From Salpingoeca rosetta (lineage: Eukaryota > Opisthokonta > Choanoflagellata > Craspedida > Salpingoecidae), in assembly GCF_000188695.1 (NCBI RefSeq), contig NW_004457740.1:2454003-2509350 (forward strand): a stretch of DNA of 55,348 bases, read 5' to 3'. Shown piece by piece: positions 24,138 through 35,521 of this stretch. A model generated the notes under the pieces. It had not been told where the DNA came from. It ran no database searches and was given only the letters and a program-made list of their open reading frames with translations. The translations under genes were made by a program, and so were the position numbers. Each line of letters starts with the position of its first letter. The first letter of the stretch is position 1.

Positions 24138-27026
24138 TTAAAGGCCCGAGTACACGGGCCGCCGCCGCTGCTTCTGTGCGCGCAGCAGCACCTCCCGCTC
24201 CAGCTCCCGTCTGACAACACGATGGTGGTGGTGGTGGCGGTGGTGGTGAGGATGATCATGGTGGTGAGGATGATCATGGTGGTGAGGATGATCATGGTGG
24301 TGAGGATGATCATGGTGGTGAGGATGATCATGGTGGTGAGGATGATCATGGTGGTGAGGATGGCGGTGACGTCATATCGTGTCAATGCACGGACGACGGG
24401 TCCACTCAACACGATGGAAGAATGAACAATAAATGGATGCAGTTGACAGCGGAGCAGGGCAATGGCAGTACTTACTTGTGGCGCGCTTTTCTCCACCTGT
24501 ACACAACGATCCCCACAACAGCAACGCCGGCTGCACGTTCACAGCCACGCAAATGAACCCAAACACAGCAGTTAGAGGTGAGTAACGTCGCAAGATTTTA
24601 TGCTGCTGCTTCTCTCTCACACACACACACACTCACACACACACACACTCACACACACACACTCTCTCTCTCTCACTCACACACACACACACTCTCTCTC
24701 TCTCTTTGTGTGCTTGGAGCAGCTCAAGCTGCGAATTGTCATTTGTTTCGATGCAAGCATGAGATGAAAAGCAAAACATACCGACGGAGAGACACGAAAT
24801 GACAGCAATCAGCTGCCCAGTTGCCTTGCACTCCTACAAAATGGACGAACCATTCAAGAAGGTCCATGGGAACACATATGAGCCAGTCAGTGAATCATCG
24901 CCAATCATCGCCGCGCATCACACAAGATATGCGGCAAGCATGAAACGGTTGCAGACAAACTAGCAAGCCTTCAAGCAAAGCGAGGTATCAGCAAAACAAC
25001 TGCAGATGAAATGCGCATGTGCTGACGACCTTTGGCGTTGCCTTGAACATGGAGGGGCACGTGTGGGGGCGGGTGGACTGCGGTGGGCAGTAGCGGTGTC
25101 GAGGACATGGCTTCATGGTGCTGCTGTCAGGGCAGTATGATCCTGCTGGGCACGCAATGCACGTGACACCGCCCTTCTCGAGCTGCACAAACCCGACATC
25201 ACACGCCTTGCACGCAGTCTGGCCTTGAAGGTCCTGGAAGGTTCCCGTTGGGCACAGCGTGCACGAATATCGCCCATCCTTTGGCTGGACAGACCCCGGC
25301 GGGCACTCGTCACACGTTGCACAATATGTATCGTTTCGCCCAGGCACCCTGAGTGTGTGTCGCGGAAGAAGGGGGGGGGGGTTGATGTTGATGGTGGTGT
25401 TGATGGTCGCGGCGGTGGCGGTGGTGTTGAGTGGTTGTGCAGATGGGAACAATGGAAATGAGCAAGGAAATCCCCAAAACAAAAACGCAGCAACAACACC
25501 ATGGTAGGTGCATGTGTGTACATGTGTGTACATGTGTATGTATGGTGGCATTACGTTGCAGATGTGCAGCGGCGGCCGGCGGGACAGGCGACGGGGCACG
25601 TCCTCTTGCGCGGATCCCAATAGAACCCCGGCTGACACACGCTGCACGTCGCACCATCCTGCCAGGGCCAACGCATGCACAGATGTGGAGGTGGGAGAGT
25701 GTGTGAGTGAGTGCATGTGTGCATGTGTGTGGATGTGTGTGCATGTGTGGGTGTGGGTGCATGTGTATGTGTGTGTGTGTGAGTGTGTGTGTGTGTGTGT
25801 GTGAGCGAGTTCGTGCATGAGACGAGGCCATCACAAAGCGGTGTTCAAGCCGCTGTACTGGGACACATGCACACAAATGCACACGCATGTACGCATGTAC
25901 GCACGTACGCACGTACGCATGCACATACGCACACACACACACACGCACGTATGGTACGCACGTACACATGCACATACGCACACGCAGAGACATACGCATG
26001 CCAACGAACCAGGGACATGGTGCCCGCTTCGCACGGAATGCATTCGCTTTGGTTGGCCGAGTTGTGGTAGCCGTAATGGAGCTCAACACAGCTGACGCAG
26101 ATGCCGTTTGTCAGCGTGAACGAACTGACTTCGCCCGGATTGCACCGCTCGCACCCTGTTCGAAACTGGTGCCAGAGCCAACATGCAATATGTGAGAGGG
26201 GGCGATCAAGTGCTAGCACAAGGATCAGTATTGGGGGAGGGGCATTGCAGGCAGCATTGCGTGACCGCTGAAGTGGGACTCAAAAAACACACACACGCAC
26301 ACAAGGCCACCACAACAAACACCATGACGCAGATCCGAGTGATGGTCAAACGTACACACATGCACACGGACACAGCAGACACACACACCTTGGTCGGCCC
26401 GTGCCCGGGAGAGCACAGTTTGCACGACGTGGCCCCCGACTTGTCTTGGTAGGTTCCTTGAGTGCAGCGCGTACAGTACGTGATGTTCCCACCGGGAGGT
26501 GTGTATCCTGGTCCCGAGTAGCCTTTGGGTGGTGTTGGGCACCAGCCAGCCTTGCACCCACCATGCCCGAAGCATGGTGATTGGCCGCCTGTGAATGACG
26601 CGGGCGGGCACGGCTCACACGATGATGTGTTGCCAAACCGCTTTGCTCCTGCAGGAGAAAACGCCAGTGTGAAGGATAGCACAGCAACCCCAACGTATTG
26701 TCGCCACCACCACCAGAGGAAGAAGAGGAAGAAGAGGAAGAAGAAGACCAAGAAGAAGAGGAAGACGACATCACAGTCGCTTGCTCCCTGCTCGCTTGCT
26801 CGCTCCTCTTGAACAATCACACACACACACACACATTCAACACACATTCAACACGCGCACACACAAGCGCTCTCTCTCTTATTCATGAACCTTGTAGCGA
26901 TGATGTAGGGGACGGGACAACGAGTACCGCGCTCCACAGCATGAGGAGCAGCATTGTGCCGCCAACTCCGCACAGCCACCTCCAACTGCCTCCTTCTTGT
27001 CTCCTCCACGCCGCCATGCACCCCAT
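24138..27026 (-). CDS. cysteine-rich type I membrane protein, GCC2/GCC3-like repeats
   Basis: Predicted cell-surface protein. Eight phase-consistent exons give 384 residues: 27026-26891, 26648-26389, 26165-26010, 25658-25555, 25348-25030, 24833-24782, 24530-24476, 24210-24138. Exon 1 encodes a signal peptide (core TMLLLMLWSAVLVV). Exons 2-5 are an array of short Cys-rich modules with the pattern CxxCPxGxxxxxxxxxxCxxC, typical of the ephrin-receptor-like GCC2/GCC3 and TNFR-like families (CTLCPTGTFQDLQGQTACKAC). The transmembrane helix is split between exons 6 and 7 (GQLIAVISCLSV, AGVAVVGIVVYRWRK). The cytoplasmic tail is short and basic, ending RRRPVYSGL, with one Tyr. No kinase or death domain follows. 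An upstream ATG (27026) and a second at 27017 are both possible. The ligand is unknown. Confidence 0.82.
24251..24358 (+). repeat. 18-bp minisatellite, six copies
   Basis: Six perfect tandem copies of GATGATCATGGTGGTGAG, with degenerate GGT-rich flanks, in the last intron of the cysteine-rich receptor gene. Each unit contains the palindrome ATGATCAT. Because 18 is a multiple of 3, all frames stay open on one strand, producing a spurious repetitive ORF. Confidence 0.97.
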
Positions 27027-27147
27027 TCGTTCGGCAATCGTGTGTCTTTGACAGCAGTGCGGATAATTGGTTGAAGATTCCTCTCAACTTTCGACACTGG
27101 TGAGTGAGTCATGACTTGCTTGCTTGCTTGTCTTGGTGGCCGCGCGC

Positions 27148-27242
<95 letters not shown>

Positions 27243-27388
27243 GGTTGCTTCCTGTTGAGCACTCTCTTGGTTTTAGTTAAGTAACATAAGGATGTGAGCA
27301 TCAGGATTGAACGCGCTTGTAAACGAAGCGAAGGAAGAGTCCTGCACGTGTAGGTGTGAGTGTGTAAAGTTGGAATGTAGTGTAACGA
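27027..27388. repeat. intergenic region with (CA)n, receptor and KIF3B
   Basis: Lies between the start of the receptor gene and the stop of KIF3B, both on the minus strand. Bases 27150-27238 are about 90 bases of pure CA. The receptor promoter and the KIF3B 3' UTR must both lie here, but no motif could be assigned. Confidence 0.7.
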
Positions 27389-27500
27389 CTATTTTGAGAC
27401 CAGCCCACGCGTTGTTGGGAAGAGTTCATCAGATGGCGCACCGCGTCCTTTCTTCTTCTTCTTCGTTCCTTTTGCTGTTCCAGGCCGCTTCGGACGCCTG

Positions 27501-27556
<56 letters not shown>

Positions 27557-28497
27557 ATTGCGATCAATCCAGTGTCCATGCCATGGAAAGTACCCAAGCG
27601 TGGATTCACACAACGCACACAAAAGCAGACACAATCACAATCACACAATCACACAATCACACAATCACAATCACAATCACAATCACAATCACAATCACAA
27701 TCCCACACACACAAAAGTGCTCCGACGCACCCGGACGCGGCCTTCCTGCGACGCATCTCGCGCTGTGCGGACTTGATGCCCTCGCCAATAAAGTCGCCCA
27801 CGGGCTCCTCCATCACCAACTCGTCATCGTCGTGCAGCGCGTCGTTCAGCACCTCCTGCACGCGCGCATCCACGGCGGGACCCGTGTAGTCTTGCGTCGT
27901 CCGCTCCGGCAGATCAAGCTCCAGCGTCATCACGTTCTCGCTCCGATACCTACAACGCAAGTGGACATGCGCGAATGCATGCTCGTCAGACCCCTTGCTG
28001 TAAACACACGCACACGCATGCACACGCACACATACAAGCACGCACGCATGCACGCACGAACGCATGCACGCATGCACAAGAAAAAAAAACGTGCCTCCAT
28101 CGGTACAACACACACACACACACATACGCATACAATTATACACAGGCGGCGGACCTTGGGTTCTTGTCGATACCGCTCTGCACCTGGGAGAAGAGGGTGA
28201 TGGGCCGGTTGCGGTTCGGGTACGCCGACACGGGTCGGGCAACCACGCCTGCGCTGTCTGCGCCCTCCGTGTGTGTTGCAGACAACAGGCGATACTCTTG
28301 CAGCTCCTGTGGGGTGCGCACGAAGGAGGGGTGGATGCATAACCACATGCATATCAGTGGTTGATGACCGAATAAGACGCGCAAACTCAGGACGTCATAC
28401 TCCAGGCGAACGCGGCGTCTGTGTATCGTGCGAGGATGATATCACGCGCACACACGCACACACGCACATAAACAAACTCACACGCACACACACACAC

Positions 28498-28530
<33 letters not shown>

Positions 28531-30081
28531 CACACACACACACACGGGTATACATGGCTACCTCATCAAAGACTGCACGCTTCCTGAACTTTGCCGCCTC
28601 CTCTGGGGGCATAAAGTGCTCGATGATCAGTTCCTTCAGGCGAAGCTGCTTTCGCGTCTCCTGCAGCGTGCGTGCGTGGTCAAGGCAGCACGTGGTGCGA
28701 GCACATTAACACATGCAGCGAGAACAGGGACAACAAGTACAGGAGACTACAAGCTGGAACAGGCATGTGGAGATGCGTCGCAAACACAACTGTCACAAGT
28801 CGCGATCACACTCACGTCCAGGAACACAACAACAACCAAAAAAAAAAAAAAAAAGGCCCACACCTCTGACTCGTGCATGATTGTGTCGCGCTGCTCGTAG
28901 AACATTTCATCAAGCTCGCCTAGCTCCTGCTTCACCGTCTGATAAAGAGGCGACGAGCAACGAAACGCAGTGCACGCGTATGTGCAGGATGCATGAGCAC
29001 ACACAGCTCTCAAATCAACGACAGTGGGAGCCACCCGCAATTGAACTTTCCAACACACACACACAGACACACACACAGACACACACTCACTCACACACTC
29101 ACACACACACTCACTCACACACTCACACACACACACACCACGCCAGCACACCTCATATTTGTGAAAGAGCTTTTCGAGCTTCTCTGTCTTTGCGCGGACG
29201 GCGTCGCGCAGGGAGGAGAATTTGTCCTCTGCCAGCATCCGCTGTGTCTCGTGCCGGTCCAGCTGCTGCTGTAACCGCCTGTAACAAGCAGAAATGGTGG
29301 TGGTTGTGGTGATGGTGATCATGGTTGTGATGGTGATGGTCGGTGTGTGAGTGGTAGGAAAGCGGTCTGGAGCAACCTCACTTCCACTTCCACGTGTTCC
29401 CATGCAGATGACAGAGCAGGGAATGTGGCAGCACATCAAGACCAGCAGGTGCCATCATGTGGCAGGACGTACTCTGCCTTCTTCTTCTCCTCCTCCACGC
29501 GTTTCCTCTCCCGCCGCAGCCGCGCCTCCTGCTCCGCCGTGTACTCGTTGATGTCCTTGCCTGTCGTGATGGTGTGGTCAGCAAAGCCAAACGCATGAGA
29601 AGGCGGACAAGGCACCGCACGCGATGTTCATCCGGGGGGAGGGAAGGAGGGATGTTGACGTCTTGCAGCCTCTGTAAAGAACAGTCACGGCTATGGGCAC
29701 CATCACATCACCATCCCTGCAAGCGCCATCATCGTCCATCCATCCACCACTATCTCCACCATCACGACGATGGGTTGTGCGCACCTCCGACGAGCAAGCG
29801 CGACTCGAGGGCGGCGATCTTGGCAGAGAGCTCGGCCGCCGCCTGCTCCTCCCGCTGCATCTGCTGCTGCTTCTCCTCCATCTCCCGCCGAAGCCGGTCC
29901 TTCTCCTCCTGCACACAAACACACACAATCACACGCACACACGAACACACACACGCGCGCGCAATCGCATGTACACGCATGTGGTGAGTTGTTAACGTGT
30001 GTCCTGTTCTGTGTATCCTGTTGCGTGTGCCTTTGTGTGTGTGTATCCTGTTGCATATGCCTTTGTGTGTGTGTGTGTGTG

Positions 30082-30133
<52 letters not shown>

Positions 30134-30601
30134 TCGATATGGGCATGCATTGCAGCAACGGAGAGCAAGAAAGAGGTGTGCACCTGAAGGATGGTTTGAT
30201 CCTGTAGCATTCGCTGCTTCTCTTCCTCTGCACCACCAAAAAGCAACGAGCGAGCTGAATGAGTCCCTGTTTTGTCATAGCAACACAAACAACTCGCGAT
30301 AGCAAATAGACATGGAGACGTGCACATGCAAACGCACATGCACACGCACACACATGTACACATGATGGGGAGAGAAACGAACCGAGTTTCTGGAAAGCCT
30401 GCTCACGCAGACGCCTTGCTTCCTCTTCATTGTAGGCACCGCCTTCTTCCTCCTCCTCGTCTTCCTCTTCCTCTTCCTCCTCAATGGGTTGACCTGGGAG
30501 AACACGGCAGGAAGTTCGCATGAGACAAACGTCATGAAACGCAACAAACAAACAAACAGACAATCAACACAAACACATACCCAGCCATGCACTTAGGATA
30601 C

Positions 30602-30681
<80 letters not shown>

Positions 30682-32916
30682 CGTGTAGGTGTGTGTGTGT
30701 GGGTGTGTGTAGGTGTGCACACACGTGTGCACAACATCTCAGCTCACCGTCTGCGTCGTATCGGATGGTCTTAACCTTCTTCTTCTTCTTCTTCCCGCCC
30801 TTGCGCTTCTTTCCTCCGCTCCCCTGGCAGAGTGCAATGCAACACCATCATGAGGCGATTGGGGTTGGAGAGGGGTGCGGGAGTGAGACGTGTCTCACCA
30901 TCACAGCAAGAGACAGATGGAGAGATGCCACCCAGCACAAGCTCACACACACAAGAAACACACACACGCACACACATGTACCTTTGATTCAAGCTGATGT
31001 TTCAGCGCTGCAATTTCCTCCTGGTATTTCCGCAGGAGCGCATCCTAGACACACACAAACCGCGAGAGCACACGCAGGCAGAGGCAATCACGTCGGTGGT
31101 GAGTTTGTTGTTGCCAGCGAGAGTGAAAAAAAAAAAAAAAAAAGAAACAAAAACAACAACGCACGGTGAAGCAAGCAGGCAAACCAGGAGGACTCTCTGC
31201 CAGATGGTGGGGCAACAGCAGCAACAGGTGCCATCGTGTGTGTTTACCTTTGGATCTTCGTTGATCTTGGGCTTGTTCTTGATGCTCTTTGCTCGATGGG
31301 CATATCCGAGAGTGCTAATTGTTTCGTTGTAGTTGTAGTCCGCGGGCCCAATCGCCGCAATCATCATCGTCTTCGCATTCCCGCCCAACGAATCCTGTCG
31401 CAGACGCGTTTGCACGTGCATGTGTGTGTGTGTGTGAAATCGACGTTGAACTAACAAAATCGCATGCACGCCCCCTCGGTGTCACTCCTCGACGTCTTCG
31501 TAAGTCTTCAGCGATGCTCACCTGTAAGAGACGGGTGAGGCTGGAGTTGCGGTACGGAACAAACCCGGAGCCCTTTGAGTCAACCAACGCTTTGATCACC
31601 TGACAGCCCACAACACGCACACACACAACACCACGCCATGCGTCGATTCAGTTGTACAGCAATGAAGAGTTGTGGGTGTGACCACGCACACTGCACGCAT
31701 GTACGGACGCTGAGTAACGCTGCACATTCCCTTCCCTCAACGGCGAATTGTTTGAACAGACCTGTCCCAGAGCGGAGAGGGACTTGTTGATGTGGCTGCC
31801 TTCTTTTGCACGCTCGCCCTCAGCCATCGTCTTGCCTTGTCGCTCACTCCCTGTCAACACCAGGCGACACCGACACACAACAACTGTGAGGCAAGCAACG
31901 AAGAGAGCACCGCCACCGCCACAAACATACACACACATGTACGTGTAATCACACATGAACACAACACCTCAACCAAATTCACAATGCACAACCCCAAACC
32001 CACACCACACGCAACACGCAACACACAACGCGCAACACGCAACACGTAACAAAAAGCAGCAGCGTACCGGCAAGATCGACGAGATTGAGTTTGCCGCTGC
32101 GGATGTGCGCCTCCCCGTCCTCCCCGGCCTCACTGCACTCCACATTGACCATGAAGATGGCGTGCGACCGCGACGAGTGCGCGTTCATCTTCGTCACGCC
32201 GACTTTGCGGTTCTTCCACCCGACACGCATCACCTGGTTGCGGCACGCATGTAGTCGTGATGCAATGAGGTGAGCGTACCGACGGAGTGGTTGCGGTTGT
32301 GTATGTGTGTGTGTGTGTATGTGTATGTATGTGTGTGCGTGGTTGTGTGTGTGTCTGTGTGGTTGTGTGTGTGTCTGTGTGGTTGTGTGTGTGTCTGTGT
32401 GTGTGTCTGTGTGTGTGTCTGAGTGTGTGTGTCTGAGTGTGTGTGTGTGTGTGTGTGGTTTTGATAAATTGACCAAAGGTTGTGTGCCGAGGTGGGGACA
32501 TGCCAGACAGTGCATACACTCGGAACATGCAGGGCAGCGCAGCACCTTGTCGATTTCCTTGACGCTCTTGACAACAATAGAGGTGAGGTCTTCCACATAC
32601 ACGCCTGTGTCCGGCGACTCGCGAATCGGCAGTTTGCGCTCCTGGTCCTTTGACAAAAGATCGCGAATGTCTTCCATGTAGATTTCCAGATATGACGCAC
32701 GCACAAGGTACTGCTTCCCTGCGTGTGTGTGTGTGTGTGTGTGNNNNNNNNNNNNNNNNNNNNNNNNNNNNNNNNNNNNNNNNNNNNNNNNNNNNNNNNN
32801 NNNNNNNNNNNNNNNNNNNNNNNNNNNNNNNNNNNNNNNNNNNNNNNNTAATTTACTTTACAACTCCATTATGTCCCTTGCTTCAACTGGTTTAACATAT
32901 CTAACGCTCATTATGA

Positions 32917-32985
<69 letters not shown>

Positions 32986-34044
32986 GGAGCCTACACAGCA
33001 GCAACACTCACTGACTGACACAAAACGTAGACAGGCAAAGCAAGGCAAACAAGCACGCAAAGTGCTCACCGTTGAATCCCTCGAGCACCGAGTCGACGAT
33101 GGGCTGGGCACTGGTCGTGTAGATGGCCTCCTGCTGCGATTTGGTGCCATAAACATTGTCAAAGGTGTATGTCTTTGGTTCCTTGGATGGCTCCTGCCCG
33201 AGAAAACAAGGCGAATCAAACACACATGTGTGAATGGTCAAGTCAGCGGACACGCATGAGTGAGGGAGGCAAGCCATGAGCCAGCATGCCCAAAACAGCC
33301 AAACAAGAACACAAAGGAGTGCAGCCCAAAAGTACACACAACAACACAACAACACAGCTGTTCGCAGATAGAGCAGCTCACCTGCAAGTTCTTCACAGTA
33401 ATGGTTCCTCTGTCCTCTGCCACATGAACGCACCTGTCGATTTCAAACCAAAAGACAAAGCGCGACACACACACACACACACACACAGCGCACGCACGCA
33501 CGCACGCACAAACACACACACACAAGCACACACACACACACACAGCACACGCACACACACACACACATGCACGCACCCACACACACACATGCACGCACCC
33601 ACACACCACGCACGCACGCACGCAAACGTTCTTCGTATGAGGGATGTCAAGTGCGACAAGCCAACACAACATCGGGTGTCTGGCAGCATAACATGCACAC
33701 AACGACGCCTCGACCCGTTTTGACAACCCTCCTGTCGCTTCCCCTCTCACAAACGCAACAATCAAGATAGGCGATGTCGAGGTGAGATGTGGGATTACGT
33801 ACTCTTGTCTGCCATCCTTGCGTTCTGTGCTGCTGAGAGGGCGACATCGGATCACCACCTTAACGTTATCGGCACTCTTGCTGCCACCAGACGCGCCCGA
33901 CTTCTTCGCCTGCACGCCAGCCAGCCATGCGTGTGAGGGCTCGTGCACTCCACAAAAGGCCCACAAACCCGAGACAAACAAACACACACACACCACACAC
34001 ACACATTGCTGCTGTGCACATCACCTCCTTGCCAGCACAAGCCA

Positions 34045-34124
<80 letters not shown>

Positions 34125-34132
34125 CGCACCAT
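27389..34132 (-). CDS. KIF3B: kinesin-2 motor subunit KIF3B, one motor exon missing
   Basis: Plus-end motor of heterotrimeric kinesin-2, which drives anterograde intraflagellar transport. Visible exons: 34132-34130 (ATG only), 33909-33803, 33433-33382, 33193-33070, [gap], 32710-32546, 32233-32068, 31850-31762, 31599-31522, 31394-31248, 31044-30982, 30823-30748, 30493-30383, 30227-30184, 29908-29785, 29560-29473, 29278-29152, 28938-28864, 28660-28562, 28306-28155, 27949-27731, 27497-27389. They sum to 2218 bases. Motor motifs include [26 protein letters not shown] (switch I), and LVDLAG joined to SERQ (switch II). The neck has a basic then acidic charged block ([12 protein letters not shown], poly-Glu) typical of KIF3 pairing, followed by coiled coil. 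The tail ([18 protein letters not shown]) and terminal TRGLVSK match KIF3B rather than KIF3A. The Walker A exon is not in the sequence (gap 32744-32848). Confidence 0.95.
27501..27554 (+). repeat. (CA)n microsatellite before the last KIF3B exon
   Basis: CA dinucleotide tract directly abutting the 3' splice acceptor of the last KIF3B exon (27497). On the sense strand the intron ends GTGTGTGACAG. A second repeat, (AATCAC)n, lies in the same intron at about 27637-27705. Confidence 0.93.
30603..30680 (+). repeat. (GT)n microsatellite in a KIF3B intron
   Basis: About 75 bases of pure GT in the intron between the exons at 30748 and 30493. Sense strand reads CA. Confidence 0.95.
32744..32848. other. 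assembly gap (105 N)
   Basis: Run of N flanked on the left by (GT)n and on the right by an AT-rich segment. It falls in KIF3B between the motor exons ending at 33070 and beginning at 32710. The true size is unknown: the missing exon alone should be roughly 140-150 bases plus intron. Confidence 0.98.
32849..32917. other. AT-rich segment at the gap edge
   Basis: About 70 bases with only about one-third G+C, against more than half in the surrounding genes, lying between the N run and a (CA)n tract. On the minus strand it holds a short frame beginning [17 protein letters not shown] and then a stop. Its composition is unlike any intron in the window. It may be foreign or contaminating sequence joined at the gap, or a local AT-rich intron piece. 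Confidence 0.5.
32918..32984 (+). repeat. (CA)n microsatellite beside the assembly gap
   Basis: About 66 bases of pure CA inside KIF3B, close to the gap. Dinucleotide tracts on both sides probably caused the assembly break. Confidence 0.95.
34047..34123 (+). repeat. (CA)n microsatellite in KIF3B intron 1
   Basis: About 76 bases of pure CA beginning six bases inside intron 1, right after the exon that supplies only the KIF3B start codon. Confidence 0.95.
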
Positions 34133-34416
34133 GTTTGTTGGTTGGTTGTTGTGGTGGTTGTGGTTGTTTCCGTTTTTTTCCTCTTATCTATCTCTGTGCT
34201 TCTGCCTTCAACCAAACAAACCGAAATCTGTCGGAAGATATTCGACAAAAAACGCGTCTGCCGCCAATTTTCGCAAACCACGAGGAGCTCTCCAGCCAGA
34301 TCTCACAGCCACTTTCCAACCCACCACTGTCACCACCACCACCACCACCCTGTTGTTGCAGTGTCGTCGACTGCATGCCCTTGAACAAGCAAGCGAAGAA
34401 GTGAAGCGTCATCAAA
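34133..34416. promoter_or_regulatory. head-to-head intergenic region, KIF3B and sigma-1/ERG2 gene
   Basis: 284 bases separate the divergent start codons of KIF3B (-) and the sterol-isomerase-like gene (+). It contains a (GGTTGTT)-rich stretch at 34139-34166, a T-run at 34172-34178 and CACC repeats at 34327-34348. A shared promoter is inferred from the geometry. Confidence 0.55.
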
Positions 34417-35359
34417 ATGGCGAAAGCGAAGAAGAACTCTGGTGATAGCAACAACGCCAGCAAGGGCGGGTGCTGCTGGAAGAAGTGCTGCTGCTGCTGC
34501 CCCTTCCTGAAGTGGATGTTCATCCTGGTTGGCCTGGTTGTCGTTTCCGGCAGCGTGTACCTGTACCACCACACGGATTACGTGTTTGACCCGGAGACGC
34601 TGCAGCGCATCGCCAAGGAGTCCATCGAGGCCAACAAGGCCACCCCTGACGACGTTGACCGCCTTGTGGACATTGTTGTGGACAAGCTGCGCGAGGAGTA
34701 TGGCGAGCACATTGTGGAGCACCCAGAGTGGATGTTCAACAACGCCGGCGGCGCCATGGGTGCCATGCTCGTCCTTCACTGCAGCTTCTCCGAGTACATC
34801 ATCATCTTCGGCACCCCGCTTGGCACCGAAGGTCACACTGGCCGATTCCTTGCTGATGACTACTTTACCATCCTCCACGGCGAGCAGGTGCGTCATGGGT
34901 GTGCGTGGGTGTGGGTGTGTATGTGCGTGTGCGTGCGTGTACGTGTGTATGCGTGTGCGTGCGTGCGTGCGTGTGTATGTGCGTGTTGATTGCTTTGATC
35001 TCCTTTCTCGCAATGCCTGCCTCACACACACACATGCGCACAACAACAAACAACAACAACAACAAACAACAACAACAACCATCGCGTGAGTGCAGTGGGC
35101 ATTCTCTGCCGGCAACCTGACACGCGAGGTGTACAAGCCCGGTGACCAACACCATCTGTCTTTCGGCGAGGCCAAGCAGTACAAGATGGACGACACGTGC
35201 TGGGCCCTCGAGTACGCCGTCGGCAACATCCCCTCCATGCTTCCCTTTGGCTTTGCGGACGTCTTCTTCAGCACCCTCGACTTTATCACGCTCTACAAGA
35301 CCGTGCGCGTGAGTGCCGTCAACATGTTCTCCGAGCTCATCCTTCGCGGCAAGATCTAA
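34417..35359 (+). CDS. SIGMAR1: sigma-1 receptor / C-8 sterol isomerase (ERG2 family)
   Basis: ER membrane protein of the ERG2/SIGMAR1 family. Fungal ERG2 shifts the sterol C8-C9 double bond, while animal sigma-1 is a ligand-binding chaperone; sequence alone does not decide which applies here. Two exons, 34417-34887 and 35096-35359, give 244 residues (the animal protein is about 223). The N-terminus has a Cys/Lys cluster (GGCCWKKCCCCCPFLKW) directly before one transmembrane helix (MFILVGLVVVSGSVYLY). The cupin-like lumenal domain follows, with HPEWMFNNAGGAMGAMLVLH, EYIIIFGTPLGTEGHTGRF and the C-terminal WALEYAVGNIPSMLPFGFAD and FFSTLDFITLY segments typical of the family. The intron ends with a (CAA)n stretch before the acceptor. 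Confidence 0.95.
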
Positions 35360-35480
35360 ACGAGACCGACCAAGCAGGGCGCACACGCAAACGACATTCC
35401 CAAACACACGGCAGCAGTCGCAACACGGCAAGCTGTGTTTGTGTGTGTGTGTGTCTGTGTGTGTCTGTGTGTGTCTGTGT

Positions 35481-35521
<41 letters not shown>

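Noticed and set aside
24078..24425. 115-codon + strand ORF with a repeated RMIMVV unit
   Set aside because: It is the 18-bp minisatellite in a receptor intron; the repeat length alone keeps the frame open.
27389..34132. KIF3B as a pseudogene because Walker A is missing
   Set aside because: All other exons keep phase and conserved motifs, and the missing piece coincides exactly with the N run.
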